Assembly: GCF_000620465.1 (NCBI RefSeq)
Contig: NZ_JIBE01000003.1
Span: 1,674,001-1,738,000, forward strand
Length of the DNA: 64,000 nt
Reading direction: 5' to 3'
From: Ralstonia sp. UNC404CL21Col
GTDB taxonomy: Bacteria; Pseudomonadota; Gammaproteobacteria; Burkholderiales; Burkholderiaceae
Part shown: piece after piece, positions 52,056 to 64,000 of the stretch
Layout: the number at the start of each line of letters is the position of its first letter
How positions within the stretch are numbered: position 1 is the first letter of the stretch
Made by a program: the position numbers and the translations under genes
The notes under the pieces: generated by a model
The model's input: only the letters and a program-made list of their open reading frames with translations
Told to the model about the DNA's origin: nothing
Database searches by the model: none

Positions 52056-52723
52056 TGGCGAATGCACTGACAGACGCCCGGGCAGAGCTGGAGGCCGGCG
52101 CGCGTGCGCTTGGGTTGTCGCTGGATGAAGCGCAAGTCGACCGTTTACTGGCGTACCAGGGCCTGCTGGCCAAATGGAACCGCGTCTATAACCTGACCGC
52201 CATTCGTGATGCCGGCGACATGCTGACGCATCACCTGCTGGATTCGCTGTCGGCCGTATCGCGCATCGCCGAGCTGGCCCGCCGTGCGCAACCCGACGCA
52301 CCGCGCGTGCTGGACGTCGGTGCGGGCGGCGGCCTGCCGGGCATTCCGCTCGCCATCGCCTTTCCGGATGTCAGCGTCACGATGGTCGACATCGTGCAGA
52401 AAAAGACCGCCTTCCTGACGCAGTGCCGCGCCGAGCTTGGCCTGACCAACGCTCAGTCGCATTGGGGCCACGTGGAAAAGCTGACCGATGCCACCGGCTA
52501 TGGCGTCATCACCTCGCGCGCCTTTGCCGAACTGGTCGATTTTGTGAATCTGGCCGGGCATCTGCTGGCCCCGGGTGGCCGCATGGTCGCCATGAAGGGC
52601 GTGCGCCCGGATGCCGAAATCGATCGTCTGCCCGCCGGCTGGGCCGTCGAGTCCATCGAGCGCCTGACCGTGCCAGGGCTGCCGGCCGAGCGTCACTTGG
52701 TCATCCTCGCGCCGTCGGCGTGA
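52055..52723 (+). CDS. rsmG: 16S rRNA (guanine(527)-N(7))-methyltransferase RsmG
   Basis: The 222-aa SAM-dependent enzyme methylates G527 of 16S rRNA. The N-terminal [20 protein letters not shown] and the SAM-binding [17 protein letters not shown] near residue 87 are typical, with [14 protein letters not shown] later. It is translationally coupled to mnmG. Confidence 0.97.
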   Translation: MANALTDARAELEAGARALGLSLDEAQVDRLLAYQGLLAKWNRVYNLTAIRDAGDMLTHHLLDSLSAVSRIAELARRAQPDAPRVLDVGAGGGLPGIPLAIAFPDVSVTMVDIVQKKTAFLTQCRAELGLTNAQSHWGHVEKLTDATGYGVITSRAFAELVDFVNLAGHLLAPGGRMVAMKGVRPDAEIDRLPAGWAVESIERLTVPGLPAERHLVILAPSA

Positions 52724-52760
52724 GCGAATGTTGTAGCGAGCCATTCACCGCAGAGGAGTC

Positions 52761-53546
52761 ATGTCGAATATTTTCGTGATCGCCAACCAGAAGGGTGGGG
52801 TCGGCAAGACCACCACCACGGTGAATCTCGCGGCCGGGCTGGCCGCGCAAGGGCAGCGCGTGCTGCTGGTCGACCTCGACCCGCAGGGCAATGCCTCGAT
52901 GGGCTCGGGCATCGATAAGCACACGCTGGAATTCAGTGTCTACCAGGTCCTTGTCGGGCTTGCGACGATTCCGCAGGCACGCCAGCGCTCGGAGGCGGGG
53001 CGCTACGACGTCCTGCCCGCCAACCGCGACCTTGCCGGCGCCGAAGTCGAACTGGTCGATCTGGAACATCGCGAAAACCGCCTCAAGCTTGCGCTCGCCG
53101 AGGTGGAAGCCGACTACGACTTCGTCCTCATCGACTGCCCGCCGTCGCTGTCGCTGCTGACGCTCAACGGCCTGTGCGCCGCGCATGGCGTGGTCGTGCC
53201 GATGCAGTGCGAGTACTTCGCGCTCGAAGGCTTGTCGGATCTCGTCAACACCATCAAGCAGGTGCACGCCAACCTGAACCGCGACCTCAAGGTGATCGGG
53301 CTGTTGCGCGTGATGTTCGACCCGCGCGTGACGCTGCAGCAGCAGGTCTCGGCGCAGCTCGAATCGCACTTCGGCGACAAGGTGTTCAAGACGGTCATCC
53401 CGCGCAACGTGCGTCTGGCCGAGGCGCCGTCGTACGGCATGCCTGGCGTGGCGTTTGACGTGGCATCGAAGGGGGCAAAGGCCTATCTGGATTTCGGCGC
53501 CGAGATGATCGCGCGCGTGCGGCAGATGGCCGACATGCCGGCCTGA
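52761..53546 (+). CDS. parA: chromosome partitioning ATPase ParA
   Basis: The 261-aa Walker-type ATPase segregates the chromosome origin region with ParB and parS. Deviant Walker [13 protein letters not shown] is at residues 11-22, VDLDPQGNAS near residue 38 and LIDCPPSLSLLTLNGL near residue 122. There is no N-terminal helix-turn-helix, as expected for chromosomal ParA/Soj. GAGGAG precedes the ATG. parB follows by 17 nt. Confidence 0.97.
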   Translation: MSNIFVIANQKGGVGKTTTTVNLAAGLAAQGQRVLLVDLDPQGNASMGSGIDKHTLEFSVYQVLVGLATIPQARQRSEAGRYDVLPANRDLAGAEVELVDLEHRENRLKLALAEVEADYDFVLIDCPPSLSLLTLNGLCAAHGVVVPMQCEYFALEGLSDLVNTIKQVHANLNRDLKVIGLLRVMFDPRVTLQQQVSAQLESHFGDKVFKTVIPRNVRLAEAPSYGMPGVAFDVASKGAKAYLDFGAEMIARVRQMADMPA

Positions 53547-53563
53547 GCAGCAAGAGGAACAAC

Positions 53564-54475
53564 ATGAGCACGATGAAGAAAAAGGGACTGGGCCGCGGCC
53601 TCGAAGCGCTGCTCGGCAGCCCGGCCGAGATTGTCGAAGCCGCCAAGCAGGAGGGCGCGCCGACGGTCCTGAAGCTGGAGCAGATGCAGCCCGGCAAATA
53701 TCAGCCGCGCACGCGCATGGACGAAGGCGCGCTGCAGGAGCTTGCGGCGAGCATCCGCGCCCAAGGTCTGATGCAGCCGATTCTGGTGCGCAAGGTCGAG
53801 TCCGACGGCGCGAAACCGAAGTACGAAATCATCGCGGGCGAGCGCCGCTTCCGCGCCTCGCGCCTCGCCGGCCTGACCGAAGTGCCCGTCCTCGTGAAGG
53901 ACGTGCCGGATGAATCGGCCGCCGCCATGGCGCTGATCGAAAACATCCAGCGCGAAGACCTCAACCCGCTGGAAGAAGCGCAGGGCATCGCGCGCCTGGT
54001 GCGGGAATTCCAGTTCACACACGAGCAGGCGGCGGAATCGGTCGGGCGTTCACGCAGCGCGGTCTCGAACCTGCTGCGCCTGTTAAATCTCGCTCAGCCC
54101 GTGCAGACCATGCTGATGGCCGGCGACCTCGATATGGGCCACGCCCGCGCGCTGCTCGCCGTCGACGGTGCGACGCAGATCACATTGGCGAACCAGATCG
54201 TCAACAAGCGCCTGTCGGTGCGCGAGACGGAAAAGCTGGTGGCGTCGACGCTCAAGCCGTTCGAGCTGAAATCGCTGAAGCAGAAGGGCGGGCACCAAGG
54301 TGGCCGCGACGTGGCGCGCCTCGAAGAAGAACTGGCCGACCAGCTCGGCTTGGGTGTGCAGATCAAGCTGGCGGCCAAGGGACGCGGTCAGCTGACCGTG
54401 CAGTTCAGCAGCCTTGATGAGTTTGATGGGCTGCTGGCGCGCCTGCGTCCTGACGCCGGCGAAGAAGCTGCCTGA
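53564..54475 (+). CDS. parB: chromosome partitioning protein ParB
   Basis: The 303-aa parS-binding CTPase has an N-terminal ParA-interacting segment KKKGLGRGLEALLG, box I QPGKYQPRTRMDEGALQELA, the CTP motif GERRFRASRLAGL near residue 97, and a helix-turn-helix FTHEQAAESVGRSRSAVSNL near residue 150. A C-terminal dimerisation domain follows. The three parS sites upstream are its targets and nucleate a spreading complex over this locus. Confidence 0.97.
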   Translation: MSTMKKKGLGRGLEALLGSPAEIVEAAKQEGAPTVLKLEQMQPGKYQPRTRMDEGALQELAASIRAQGLMQPILVRKVESDGAKPKYEIIAGERRFRASRLAGLTEVPVLVKDVPDESAAAMALIENIQREDLNPLEEAQGIARLVREFQFTHEQAAESVGRSRSAVSNLLRLLNLAQPVQTMLMAGDLDMGHARALLAVDGATQITLANQIVNKRLSVRETEKLVASTLKPFELKSLKQKGGHQGGRDVARLEEELADQLGLGVQIKLAAKGRGQLTVQFSSLDEFDGLLARLRPDAGEEAA

Positions 54476-54803
54476 GGCGATCTGCGACAGTTTGACGCAG
54501 GCGCCGGAGTCCCCGCCGCTGCGCCATTTGCGGGCGCCGACTCGCACGGAATTGGTGCGATTACCTCGAACGTCATCGACGCTAGGCGCTACCGACACCA
54601 TCATGGAATCAACCGGGCGCCGCTCCATCAGGCGGATTCGGTGCCCCGGTAGCAGCACCGCATTGCGCGCGCCGAACGGAACAGGATCGCGCGAAGTGCT
54701 GTCGAAGGCGCCCGCACGAGCGTTCGCTTGTGCGTTGACTGGCGAACGCCATGTCCCGTAAAATCGTGCGGTTTTAAATCCGCCTGACCCAAAGCGGTGC
54801 GGC
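54476..54803. other. intergenic region between parB and atpI
   Basis: This 328-nt gap has no convincing gene on either strand. Its right end carries the ATP synthase promoter. No clear terminator follows parB, so some readthrough into the atp operon is possible. Confidence 0.5.
54735..54764 (+). promoter_or_regulatory. sigma70-type promoter of the atp operon
   Basis: TTGACT (54735-54740) and TAAAAT (54759-54764) are separated by 18 nt, 40 bp before the atpI start. Both hexamers differ from consensus at one place each, a strong promoter by sequence. Confidence 0.75.
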
Positions 54804-55373
54804 ATGATGAAAGCACATTCTTCCATGCAGCCAGCTGACCGGCAACGGCCCGATTCTTACGCTTCGTTGAAAGCCGCCCGGCCTCAGTCGGTGCAGGATC
54901 CGAAGCACGACAGTTGGGACGATGAGGAGCAGGCGGAGCCGCCGGTGCATGTGCTCTCGCATGACGAAGCGGTCGCCCTGTTTGGCGAGCAGGCTGTGCA
55001 GGCCTCGCGTATCACGCCCTTTTCCATCGTGCTCGGCCAGCTGGCCATCACACTGTTGTGTGCGCTCGGTTGGTATGTCGGCAGTTGGTTCGCGGGCACG
55101 GGCGCTGCGTCAGCTGCCGAGGCCGGATTGTCGGCGCTGCTGGGCGGCGGCGTATGCGTGGTGCCTTCGGCATGGTTCGCGATGCGGCTGTCGACGGCCA
55201 AGGGGTTCGAATCCATCGCCCGCCTCGTGGTGGGCGAAGCGATCAAGGTGCTTGGCACGGTCGCGCTGCTGGTGATTGTGGTGGTGGTGTTCAAGGGCCT
55301 GCATTGGCCGCCCTTGCTGATCACCCTGATCCTGGCGCTCAAGATGTATTGGGTCGGTCTCGCGCTGCGATAG
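54804..55373 (+). CDS. atpI: ATP synthase subunit I
   Basis: The 189-aa accessory membrane protein of the operon has four hydrophobic segments in the last 120 residues (ITPFSIVLGQLAITLLCALG, and LLITLILALKMYWVGLALR at the end). AtpI helps assemble the c-ring. An acidic N-terminal extension of about 65 residues (KHDSWDDEEQAEPP) makes it longer than usual (about 125 aa). ATG at 54804 or 54807 is possible. It lies first in the operon, with a 230-nt gap to atpB in which I see no gene. Confidence 0.88.
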   Translation: MMKAHSSMQPADRQRPDSYASLKAARPQSVQDPKHDSWDDEEQAEPPVHVLSHDEAVALFGEQAVQASRITPFSIVLGQLAITLLCALGWYVGSWFAGTGAASAAEAGLSALLGGGVCVVPSAWFAMRLSTAKGFESIARLVVGEAIKVLGTVALLVIVVVVFKGLHWPPLLITLILALKMYWVGLALR

Positions 55374-55597
55374 CGCGTTGAGGCGGCTCCAGCCCACCGC
55401 GACATGGCGGGCACACTGGTGTGTTGGCATACCGCAAGGACCTGAGGCAGGAGAAGCCCGGTTCATTGCGCTGACACCCCGCAAGAATAAGGTGGCGCGT
55501 TTCAGCCGCGTGCAGTCCGCGATCTCCAGGAGACACCTGGCTGAATCGGGCGCGGGTCGGAACGGATCACGAAGAATGTTTCGCAATATTGGACTGA

Positions 55598-56485
<888 letters not shown>

Positions 56486-56556
56486 GTAGTTGCGGTTCAG
56501 GTTCTCCGGTTCCGTTTGATTTTTCCAAGTTCTCAAGTTCTTAGTCTTTCACGTAA

Positions 56557-56835
<279 letters not shown>

Positions 56836-56941
56836 TTCTTTTCGGTCTGCATGATGCCGGAGGCGGCCTGGGTGAACGCTCCGCGTGACCCTCGCCGCTT
56901 CGTGCATTGATCCGTAGTCTCAATACCGAAAGGAACACACC

Positions 56942-57412
56942 ATGAACCTGAACGCCACACTCGTCGCGCAGATGGTCGTGTTCTTCATCCTGTGGTGGGT
57001 TGTTGCCAAATTCATTTGGCCGCCCCTGGTGAAGGCGCTCGACGAACGCGCGAAGAAAATCGCCGATGGCCTGGCCGCTGCCGATAAGGGCAAGGCTGAG
57101 CTGGAGCTGGCCAACAAGCGGGTCGAGCAGGCACTGACCGAAGCGCGCAATGAAGGCGCGCAACGCATCGCGGACGCTGAAAAGCGTGCCCAGATGAGCG
57201 CCGAAGAGATCAAGCAAAACGCCCAAGCCGAAGCCGCGCGCATCATCGCGCAAGCCAAGGCCGAAGCCGAGCAGCAAACCGTGCGCGCGCGTGAATCGCT
57301 GCGTGACCAGGTTGCCACGCTGGCCGTCAAGGGTGCCGAGCAGATCCTCAAGCGTGAAGTCAATGCGCAGGTCCACGCCGATCTGCTCAATCAACTCAAG
57401 GCTGAGCTGTAA
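56942..57412 (+). CDS. atpF: F1Fo ATP synthase subunit b
   Basis: The 156-aa peripheral stalk subunit has an N-terminal membrane helix ([20 protein letters not shown]) followed by a long charged helix with heptad character ([20 protein letters not shown]). It dimerises and ties subunit a to the F1 head through delta. It is full length. atpH starts 3 nt after its stop. Confidence 0.97.
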   Translation: MNLNATLVAQMVVFFILWWVVAKFIWPPLVKALDERAKKIADGLAAADKGKAELELANKRVEQALTEARNEGAQRIADAEKRAQMSAEEIKQNAQAEAARIIAQAKAEAEQQTVRARESLRDQVATLAVKGAEQILKREVNAQVHADLLNQLKAEL

Positions 57413-57414
57413 TC

Positions 57415-57951
57415 ATGGCAGAACTCGCAACCGTTGCCCGTCCGTACGCAGAGGCGCTGTTCCGCGTGGCGAAGGCCGGCAATCTGGGTGCATGGTCTGA
57501 GCTTGTGTCGGAAATGGGGCAAATTGCCGCCGTGCCTGACATGAAGGCAATCGCCGATGATCCGAAGCTCTCCAAAGCCGATGTGGCGGGGATCTTCCTG
57601 TCGGCGCTGAAATCTCCGGTTTCGCATGAGGCGAAGGAACTGGTTGGCCTGCTGGTGGCCAACAAGCGCCTGTCGCTGCTGCCGGAAATTGCCGCGCAAT
57701 TCCATGTGCTGCGGAATGCCAGCGAAGGCGCCGCCGACGTCGAGATCACCAGTGCGTTCCCGCTTGAGGGCGCGCCCCTGACCGAACTGGTCGCCACGCT
57801 CGAACGCAAGTTCGGCAAGAAGCTGCAGGCTCACGTGAGCGTCGATCCTTCGTTGATCGGCGGCGTGCGTGTGCAGATTGGCGACGAAGTGCTCGACACC
57901 TCGGTGCGCGCGCGCCTGACGCAGATGCAGTCTGCGCTGACCGCCGCGTAA
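57415..57951 (+). CDS. atpH: F1Fo ATP synthase subunit delta
   Basis: The 178-aa subunit joins the b stalk to the alpha subunits. It starts [19 protein letters not shown] and ends with the conserved [20 protein letters not shown] and SVRARLTQM. It is full length. It sits 2 nt after atpF, so the two are likely translationally coupled. Confidence 0.97.
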   Translation: MAELATVARPYAEALFRVAKAGNLGAWSELVSEMGQIAAVPDMKAIADDPKLSKADVAGIFLSALKSPVSHEAKELVGLLVANKRLSLLPEIAAQFHVLRNASEGAADVEITSAFPLEGAPLTELVATLERKFGKKLQAHVSVDPSLIGGVRVQIGDEVLDTSVRARLTQMQSALTAA

Positions 57952-58024
57952 TGCTGTTTCGCGAGGCGCCGATGCAATCGACGATATCGCGCCCGCAGAC
58001 AGATTGAAGAATTAGGAGCATTCG

Positions 58025-59566
58025 ATGCAACTGAACCCCTCCGAGATCAGCGACCTGATCAAGACCCGTATCGAGGGCTTGAAGGCTGGCGCTGACGCAA
58101 AGAACACCGGCACGGTCATCTCCGTGACGGACGGTATCTGCCGCATTCATGGCCTGTCGGGCGTGATGCAAGGCGAAATGCTGGAATTCCCGGGCAACAC
58201 GTTCGGCCTCGCGCTGAACCTCGAGCGCGACTCCGTCGGCGCTGTGGTGCTGGGTGAGTACGAGCACATTTCCGAAGGCGACGAAGTCAAGTGCACGGGC
58301 CGCATTCTGGAAGTGCCGGTTGGCCCGGAACTGCTGGGCCGCGTGGTCAACGCACTGGGCCAGCCGATCGACGGCAAGGGCCCGATCAACGCCAAGAAGA
58401 CGGACGTGATCGAAAAGGTCGCTCCGGGCGTGATCGCACGTCAATCGGTGAGCCAGCCGGTGCAGACCGGCCTGAAGTCGATCGACGCAATGGTGCCGAT
58501 CGGCCGTGGCCAGCGTGAGCTGATCATCGGCGACCGCCAGACCGGCAAGACCGCTGTTGCAGTCGACGCCATCATCAACCAGAAGGGCAAGGGCATCTTC
58601 TGCGTGTACGTGGCAATCGGCCAGAAGGCTTCGACGATCGCCAACGTGGTGCGCAAGCTCGAAGAGCACGGCGCGCTGGAATACACGATCGTGGTGGCTG
58701 CTGCCGCTTCGGACTCCGCTGCCATGCAGTACCTGTCGGCCTACGCCGGCTGCACGATGGGCGAATACTTCCGCGACCGCGGCGAAGACGCCCTGATCGT
58801 GTATGACGATCTGACCAAGCAAGCTTGGGCGTACCGTCAGGTTTCGCTGCTGCTGCGCCGCCCGCCTGGCCGTGAAGCTTATCCGGGTGACGTGTTCTAC
58901 CTGCACTCGCGTCTGCTGGAGCGCGCTGCACGTGTGAACGCCGATCACATCGAGAAGATCACCAACGGTGAAGTCAAGGGCAAGACCGGTTCGCTGACCG
59001 CACTGCCCGTGATCGAAACGCAGGCCGGCGACGTGTCCGCCTTCGTTCCGACCAACGTGATCTCGATTACCGACGGCCAGATCTTCCTGGAAACCGACCT
59101 GTTCAACGCCGGTGTGCGCCCCGCAATCAACGCCGGTATTTCGGTGTCGCGTGTGGGTGGTGCTGCTCAGACCAAGGTCATCAAGAAGCTGTCGGGCGGT
59201 ATCCGTACCGACTTGGCTCAGTATCGTGAACTGGCTGCGTTCGCGCAGTTTGCTTCCGACCTGGACGAAGCGACCCGCAAGCAGCTCGAGCGCGGCCGCC
59301 GCGTGACCGAACTGCTCAAGCAGCCGCAATACCAGCCGCTGCAAGTGTGGCAGCTGGCCGCGTCGCTGTACGCAGCCAACAACGGCTTCCTCGACAACGT
59401 GGACGTGAAGGACATCCTGGCTTTCGAAAAGGGCCTGCACGACACGCTGAAGACGAAGTACGCCGATCTCATCAACCGCATCGAAGATACGAAGGATCTG
59501 TCGAAGGAAGATGAGGCCGCCCTGCGTGCCGCGATCGAGGATTTCAAGAAGTCCGCCGCGTTCTAA
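58025..59566 (+). CDS. atpA: F1Fo ATP synthase subunit alpha
   Basis: The 513-aa F1 subunit has the non-catalytic nucleotide site. The P-loop is [13 protein letters not shown] near residue 170, and Walker B lies in [20 protein letters not shown]. The signature [17 protein letters not shown] near residue 365 is intact, including the Arg finger. Confidence 0.99.
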   Translation: MQLNPSEISDLIKTRIEGLKAGADAKNTGTVISVTDGICRIHGLSGVMQGEMLEFPGNTFGLALNLERDSVGAVVLGEYEHISEGDEVKCTGRILEVPVGPELLGRVVNALGQPIDGKGPINAKKTDVIEKVAPGVIARQSVSQPVQTGLKSIDAMVPIGRGQRELIIGDRQTGKTAVAVDAIINQKGKGIFCVYVAIGQKASTIANVVRKLEEHGALEYTIVVAAAASDSAAMQYLSAYAGCTMGEYFRDRGEDALIVYDDLTKQAWAYRQVSLLLRRPPGREAYPGDVFYLHSRLLERAARVNADHIEKITNGEVKGKTGSLTALPVIETQAGDVSAFVPTNVISITDGQIFLETDLFNAGVRPAINAGISVSRVGGAAQTKVIKKLSGGIRTDLAQYRELAAFAQFASDLDEATRKQLERGRRVTELLKQPQYQPLQVWQLAASLYAANNGFLDNVDVKDILAFEKGLHDTLKTKYADLINRIEDTKDLSKEDEAALRAAIEDFKKSAAF

Positions 59567-59583
59567 CCGCGTCATTCCCGAAA

Positions 59584-59610
59584 CTGGTCACGCGTAGCCT
59601 GCGTGACCAG
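59584..59610 (+). other. stem-loop between atpA and atpG
   Basis: The perfect 10-bp stem CTGGTCACGC (59584-59593) with GCGTGACCAG (59601-59610) has a 7-nt loop and occupies most of the 64-nt gap. It ends 20 nt before the atpG start. No T-run follows. It could tune mRNA stability or atpG translation. Confidence 0.6.
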
Positions 59611-59630
59611 GTTTGAACGGAGAGGAAGAA

Positions 59631-60506
59631 ATGGCCGGAACAAAAGAAATCCGCACCAAGATCAAGAGCGTGCAGAACACGCGCAAGATCACCAAGGCGA
59701 TGGAAATGGTCGCCGCATCCAAGATGCGCAAGGCGCAGGAACGGATGCGTGCTGCCCGCCCGTACGCCGAGAAGATCCGCAACGTGGCTGCGCACATGGC
59801 ACTGGCCAATCCGGAGTACAAGCACCCGTTCATGGTGGCGCGCGACATCAAGCGTGCCGGCCTGATCGTGGTGACGACGGACAAGGGCCTGTGCGGTGGC
59901 TTGAACACCAACGTGCTGCGTGCCGTCACCACCCAACTGCGCGATCTGCAGAACAAGGGCGTTGAGACGCAAACCACCGCCATCGGTACCAAGGGCATGC
60001 AGTTCCTGGGCCGCGTCGGTGCCAAGGTCGTCTCGAACGTCGTGCATCTGGGCGACACGCCGCATCTGGAAAAGCTGATCGGTGCGATCAAGGTGCAGCT
60101 GGACGCGTTCAACGCAGGCCAGATCGATGCCGTGTACCTGGCGTACACCCGCTTCATCAACACGATGAAGCAGGAGCCGGTGGTCGAGCAGCTGCTGCCG
60201 CTGACCGCCGACAAGCTCGCGCAGACCGACGCCGAGAAGCAGGCCTACTCGTGGGACTACATCTACGAGCCGGACGCGCAAACGGTGGTCGACGAGCTGC
60301 TGATCCGCTACGTCGAGGCGCTGGTGTACCAGGCGGTGGCCGAGAACATGGCGTCCGAGCAATCGGCCCGGATGGTGGCGATGAAGGCGGCTTCGGACAA
60401 CGCGAAGAACGTGATCGGCGAACTGCAACTGGTCTACAACAAGACCCGTCAGGCAGCGATCACGAAGGAACTGTCCGAGATCGTCAGCGGCGCAGCTGCA
60501 GTCTGA
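59631..60506 (+). CDS. atpG: F1Fo ATP synthase subunit gamma
   Basis: The 291-aa central rotor shaft has an N-terminal helix [20 protein letters not shown] and [18 protein letters not shown]. The C-terminal helix has [20 protein letters not shown] then [15 protein letters not shown]. The ATG at 59631 with GAGAGGAAG before it is chosen over an upstream in-frame ATG at 59613. Confidence 0.97.
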   Translation: MAGTKEIRTKIKSVQNTRKITKAMEMVAASKMRKAQERMRAARPYAEKIRNVAAHMALANPEYKHPFMVARDIKRAGLIVVTTDKGLCGGLNTNVLRAVTTQLRDLQNKGVETQTTAIGTKGMQFLGRVGAKVVSNVVHLGDTPHLEKLIGAIKVQLDAFNAGQIDAVYLAYTRFINTMKQEPVVEQLLPLTADKLAQTDAEKQAYSWDYIYEPDAQTVVDELLIRYVEALVYQAVAENMASEQSARMVAMKAASDNAKNVIGELQLVYNKTRQAAITKELSEIVSGAAAV

Positions 60507-60509
60507 TAG

Positions 60510-61952
<1,443 letters not shown>

Positions 61953-61992
61953 GAGCAACGTCTGGCACCGTGCGTAAGCCGGCGCCAGTACT

Positions 61993-62025
61993 GGCTTCCT
62001 GAAGCCCCTTCAGGAAGCCGCTTTT
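61993..62025 (+). terminator. terminator-like hairpin between atpD and atpC
   Basis: The perfect 12-bp stem GGCTTCCTGAAG (61993-62004) with CTTCAGGAAGCC (62008-62019), loop CCC, is followed by GCTTTT. It lies 19 nt before the atpC start. It may partly terminate or pause transcription and so lower epsilon synthesis. Confidence 0.65.
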
Positions 62026-62043
62026 CTGAGCAAAGGAATCGAG

Positions 62044-62460
62044 ATGGCAACCATTCATGTAGACGTCGTCAGCGCCGAGCACGAGATCTTCTCCGGCAAT
62101 GCCAAGTTCGTGGCGCTGCCTGGTGAAGCCGGCGAGCTGGGCATTCTGCCCGGCCACACGCCGCTGATCACGCGCATCAAGCCGGGCGCCGTGCGCATCG
62201 AGAAGGAAGATGGCGGCGAAGAGTTCGTCTTCGTTGCCGGTGGCATTCTCGAAGTGCAGCCGAAGAAGGTGACCGTGCTGGCCGATACCGCAATCCGCGG
62301 TCACGATCTGGACGAAGCCAAGGCGAACGAAGCCAAGCGTGCGGCCGAAGAGGCGCTGCAGAACCAAAGCAGCGACCTGGATCTGGCCCGTGCGCAAAGT
62401 GAACTGGCCGTGGCCGCTGCGCAGTTGGCGGCGATCGCGCGCCTGCGTCGCAAGCGCTAA
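62044..62460 (+). CDS. atpC: F1Fo ATP synthase subunit epsilon
   Basis: The 138-aa rotor subunit regulates ATP hydrolysis. The beta-sandwich domain has [20 protein letters not shown] and [17 protein letters not shown]. The two-helix C-terminus has [20 protein letters not shown]. It is the last gene of the atp operon, followed by a strong terminator. Confidence 0.97.
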   Translation: MATIHVDVVSAEHEIFSGNAKFVALPGEAGELGILPGHTPLITRIKPGAVRIEKEDGGEEFVFVAGGILEVQPKKVTVLADTAIRGHDLDEAKANEAKRAAEEALQNQSSDLDLARAQSELAVAAAQLAAIARLRRKR

Positions 62461-62501
62461 GGCAAGTATGTGCCGGCGGGTGTCATTGGCCGGCGCAGAC
62501 G

Positions 62502-62534
62502 AAAAAAGCAGCCCCGAAGGGCTGCTTTTTTTTT
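62502..62534 (+). terminator. intrinsic terminator of the atp operon
   Basis: The stem GCAGCCC (62508-62514) with GGGCTGC (62519-62525) has the tetraloop CGAA and is flanked by six A and nine T. It begins 42 nt past atpC and can also serve the convergent gene. Confidence 0.95.
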
Positions 62535-62559
62535 GCCTATGAACGGGCGAGGCGCCTGC

Positions 62560-64000
62560 TCAGCGGTGCTCGCCTTCGCGCTTCTCTTCACCGCGATTGC
62601 CTTGCGGATGCGGTTGGCTTTCGTGGTGCTCCTGGCGAGGCGGCTGCGTCTGAGGTTGAGGCGGGCGCGCTTCAGGCGGACGCGGTTGGGGCTGCGGTTG
62701 CGGCGGGCGCATCTCAACGTGCGGTTGCGGTGCAGGACGCGGTGCTTCCATGCGGGGTTCCGGTCGGCGCTGCTCCGGCTCGCGGGGCACGCGCATCTGC
62801 GGCGGCTCGTTGTGCGGGCGCTCCTGCAGGGTCGCCGCCGGGTTGCCGTTGAAACGATTCGGCTCCTGGCCACCGCGCTGCGGTTGAAGCTGAGGCTGAG
62901 GTTGCGGCGCTTGCGGCAGTTGGGGGCGCGGCTCAAAGGCATGACGTTCGTCACGCGGCGCACCCGGTGCGCCCTCACGCTGCGGTGGGCGTGTCGTCAT
63001 GCCGGCCGGGCCTTGCGGTGCCTGCGCGGTCTGCGGTTGGGCAGGGCGCTCCTGCGGTGCAGCGGCGCCCGGCTGCGGGCGCGGACGATTGATCGAGCCC
63101 GGTGCCATCAGCGCCTGCGGAGCCGGTCCCGGCTGGCCGCCGTGCTGTGGCTGCCCACCTTGCGGGTTCGGGGAGCCGATCAAACCTTGTGGCCCGTTCG
63201 CACCGTGCTGCTCCGGCGGTCGGCCAGACTCGCCGCCGGCGCGTGCAGGCCCACTCTGCCCATTCTGCGCGGCGCGACTCAAACGGAGCCCCGCTGCCTG
63301 CGCAGCTATGGGAGCGGGCGGCATTCCGGCACTGGCTTGACCTCGCACGGGCGCGATGCGGGGGCTCACGTTGCCGCCCGTCCAGGCCGGGCCAGCGCCC
63401 GGCAGCGCACCGCCTTGGGAGCGGAACCGCTCTGCCAACGCATCGTGCCCGCCCGCCGGTGCGGCGGGTGCGCGTACCGCGATCGCCTGACGCGCAAACA
63501 CCTGCTGCGGCGGCAACTGATGCGGCCCGCCGTTGGCTGCAGCGCCCACGAGGCTGGCGCGCACCGGGGCCAGCGCCGGTGTCGAAACAAACTGCGCATG
63601 CGCCATCTGCGCGCGCAATTGCTCGGGTCGCAGATGCGTCATCGCGGGGCCGACTGGCTGGCCGTTGACGAACGTCTTGGCAGGCACGGCCGTCAGCGCG
63701 GCGGGGTTGTTGGCGTTGACGTACGTCACCCGATTCACGTTTCGGATGTTGGTCACGTTGGTGTTGTTGATGATCGTCTTGTTGACCGTGACGTTGTTCA
63801 CCACCACCGTGCGGTTGATGTTCGTTACGTAGGTCGGGCTGGCCGCATACACAGGGCGATACGCTTCGCCCGGAGCGAGCGGGAACCACGCCACACCCGG
63901 CGAGCCGATCGAGATGTTGATCCCCCAGCTCACTCCGCCGCCGCCTCCGCCGCCCACGAAACCGACCAGCGCCGGCGCATACACCGGCCGCGGCACCACC
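62560..64000 (-). CDS. DUF6600-like protein with a Pro/Gln/Arg-rich tail, C-terminal part
   Basis: The frame is open from the stop at 62560 to the right edge, so the N-terminus and start are outside. At least 480 residues are visible. The visible N-terminal part (VPRPVYAPALVGFVGG, ISIGSPGVAWFPLAPGEAYR, then a run of Asn/Val/Thr such as INRTVVVNNVTVNKTIINNT) fits DUF6600 proteins of Burkholderiales, which are probably secreted. From about 250 residues before the end it becomes low-complexity, rich in Pro, Gln, Arg and Gly, with many PQ and EPR repeats, and ends HPQGNRGEEKREGEHR. The function is unknown. It is convergent with atpC. Confidence 0.75.
   Translation of the reverse strand, partial: VVPRPVYAPALVGFVGGGGGGGVSWGINISIGSPGVAWFPLAPGEAYRPVYAASPTYVTNINRTVVVNNVTVNKTIINNTNVTNIRNVNRVTYVNANNPAALTAVPAKTFVNGQPVGPAMTHLRPEQLRAQMAHAQFVSTPALAPVRASLVGAAANGGPHQLPPQQVFARQAIAVRAPAAPAGGHDALAERFRSQGGALPGAGPAWTGGNVSPRIAPVRGQASAGMPPAPIAAQAAGLRLSRAAQNGQSGPARAGGESGRPPEQHGANGPQGLIGSPNPQGGQPQHGGQPGPAPQALMAPGSINRPRPQPGAAAPQERPAQPQTAQAPQGPAGMTTRPPQREGAPGAPRDERHAFEPRPQLPQAPQPQPQLQPQRGGQEPNRFNGNPAATLQERPHNEPPQMRVPREPEQRRPEPRMEAPRPAPQPHVEMRPPQPQPQPRPPEARPPQPQTQPPRQEHHESQPHPQGNRGEEKREGEHR

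Noticed and set aside
57746-59575. A minus-strand open frame of about 610 codons opposite atpH and atpA
   Set aside because: It is antisense to highly conserved ATP synthase genes and has no domain of its own.

Overview
This is a GC-rich stretch of bacterial chromosome with dense, mostly single-copy housekeeping genes. The min, atp, mnmG-rsmG-parA-parB and phhA-phhB genes, the LysR/oxidoreductase pairs and several Burkholderiales-type small proteins (DUF3717, DUF2272, DUF6600) suggest a betaproteobacterium of the family Burkholderiaceae, most likely Ralstonia or a close relative. That assignment is by recognition, not by a search. I saw no tRNA, rRNA, transposase, prophage or CRISPR array. 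Three perfect parS sites beside parAB suggest the window lies in the origin-proximal part of the main chromosome.

Layout, 1-20 kb: an incomplete NitT/TauT-type ABC transporter operon with a long inverted repeat between its two genes; acylphosphatase, a PiT phosphate transporter and a PPK2 polyphosphate kinase; rlmJ; a family III CoA-transferase whose segments look circularly permuted, divergent from a citrate-synthase-like protein with an N-terminal helix-turn-helix; minCDE; a lipoprotein nucleotidase and a Sel1-repeat protein; a tandem pair of two-domain fimbrial adhesins with duplicated leaders and no chaperone or usher nearby; a class II aldolase/ketopantoate-reductase-like operon; a DUF2272 lipoprotein; and an HU protein.

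20.3-20.9 kb is the most unusual segment. It is a 633-bp, locally AT-rich gap between HU and a divergent SET-domain lysine methyltransferase. It carries three perfect DnaA boxes, two near-boxes and four TAG repeats arranged like a DnaA-trio. The balance of gene orientation also shifts here, from mainly minus on the left to mainly plus on the right.

20.9-50 kb: a TctDE/QseBC-like two-component system; phenylalanine hydroxylase with its cofactor-recycling enzyme and a divergent Lrp-type regulator; OmpW; a complete copper-efflux module (copZ, copA, cueR) with two divergent MerR-type promoters; a hydrolase and a GMC oxidoreductase; a livG-livF-livK-livH-livM amino-acid transporter whose LivF has Arg in place of the Walker A Lys; a TSUP transporter, a cupin and an orphan PhnZ-like HD oxygenase; and several LysR/oxidoreductase pairs, one with a probable frameshift in the regulator.

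50-64 kb: mnmG-rsmG-parA-parB, then atpI-B-E-F-H-A-G-D-C encoding the F1Fo ATP synthase, with strong intra-operon hairpins and a classical terminator. A convergent DUF6600 gene runs off the right edge.
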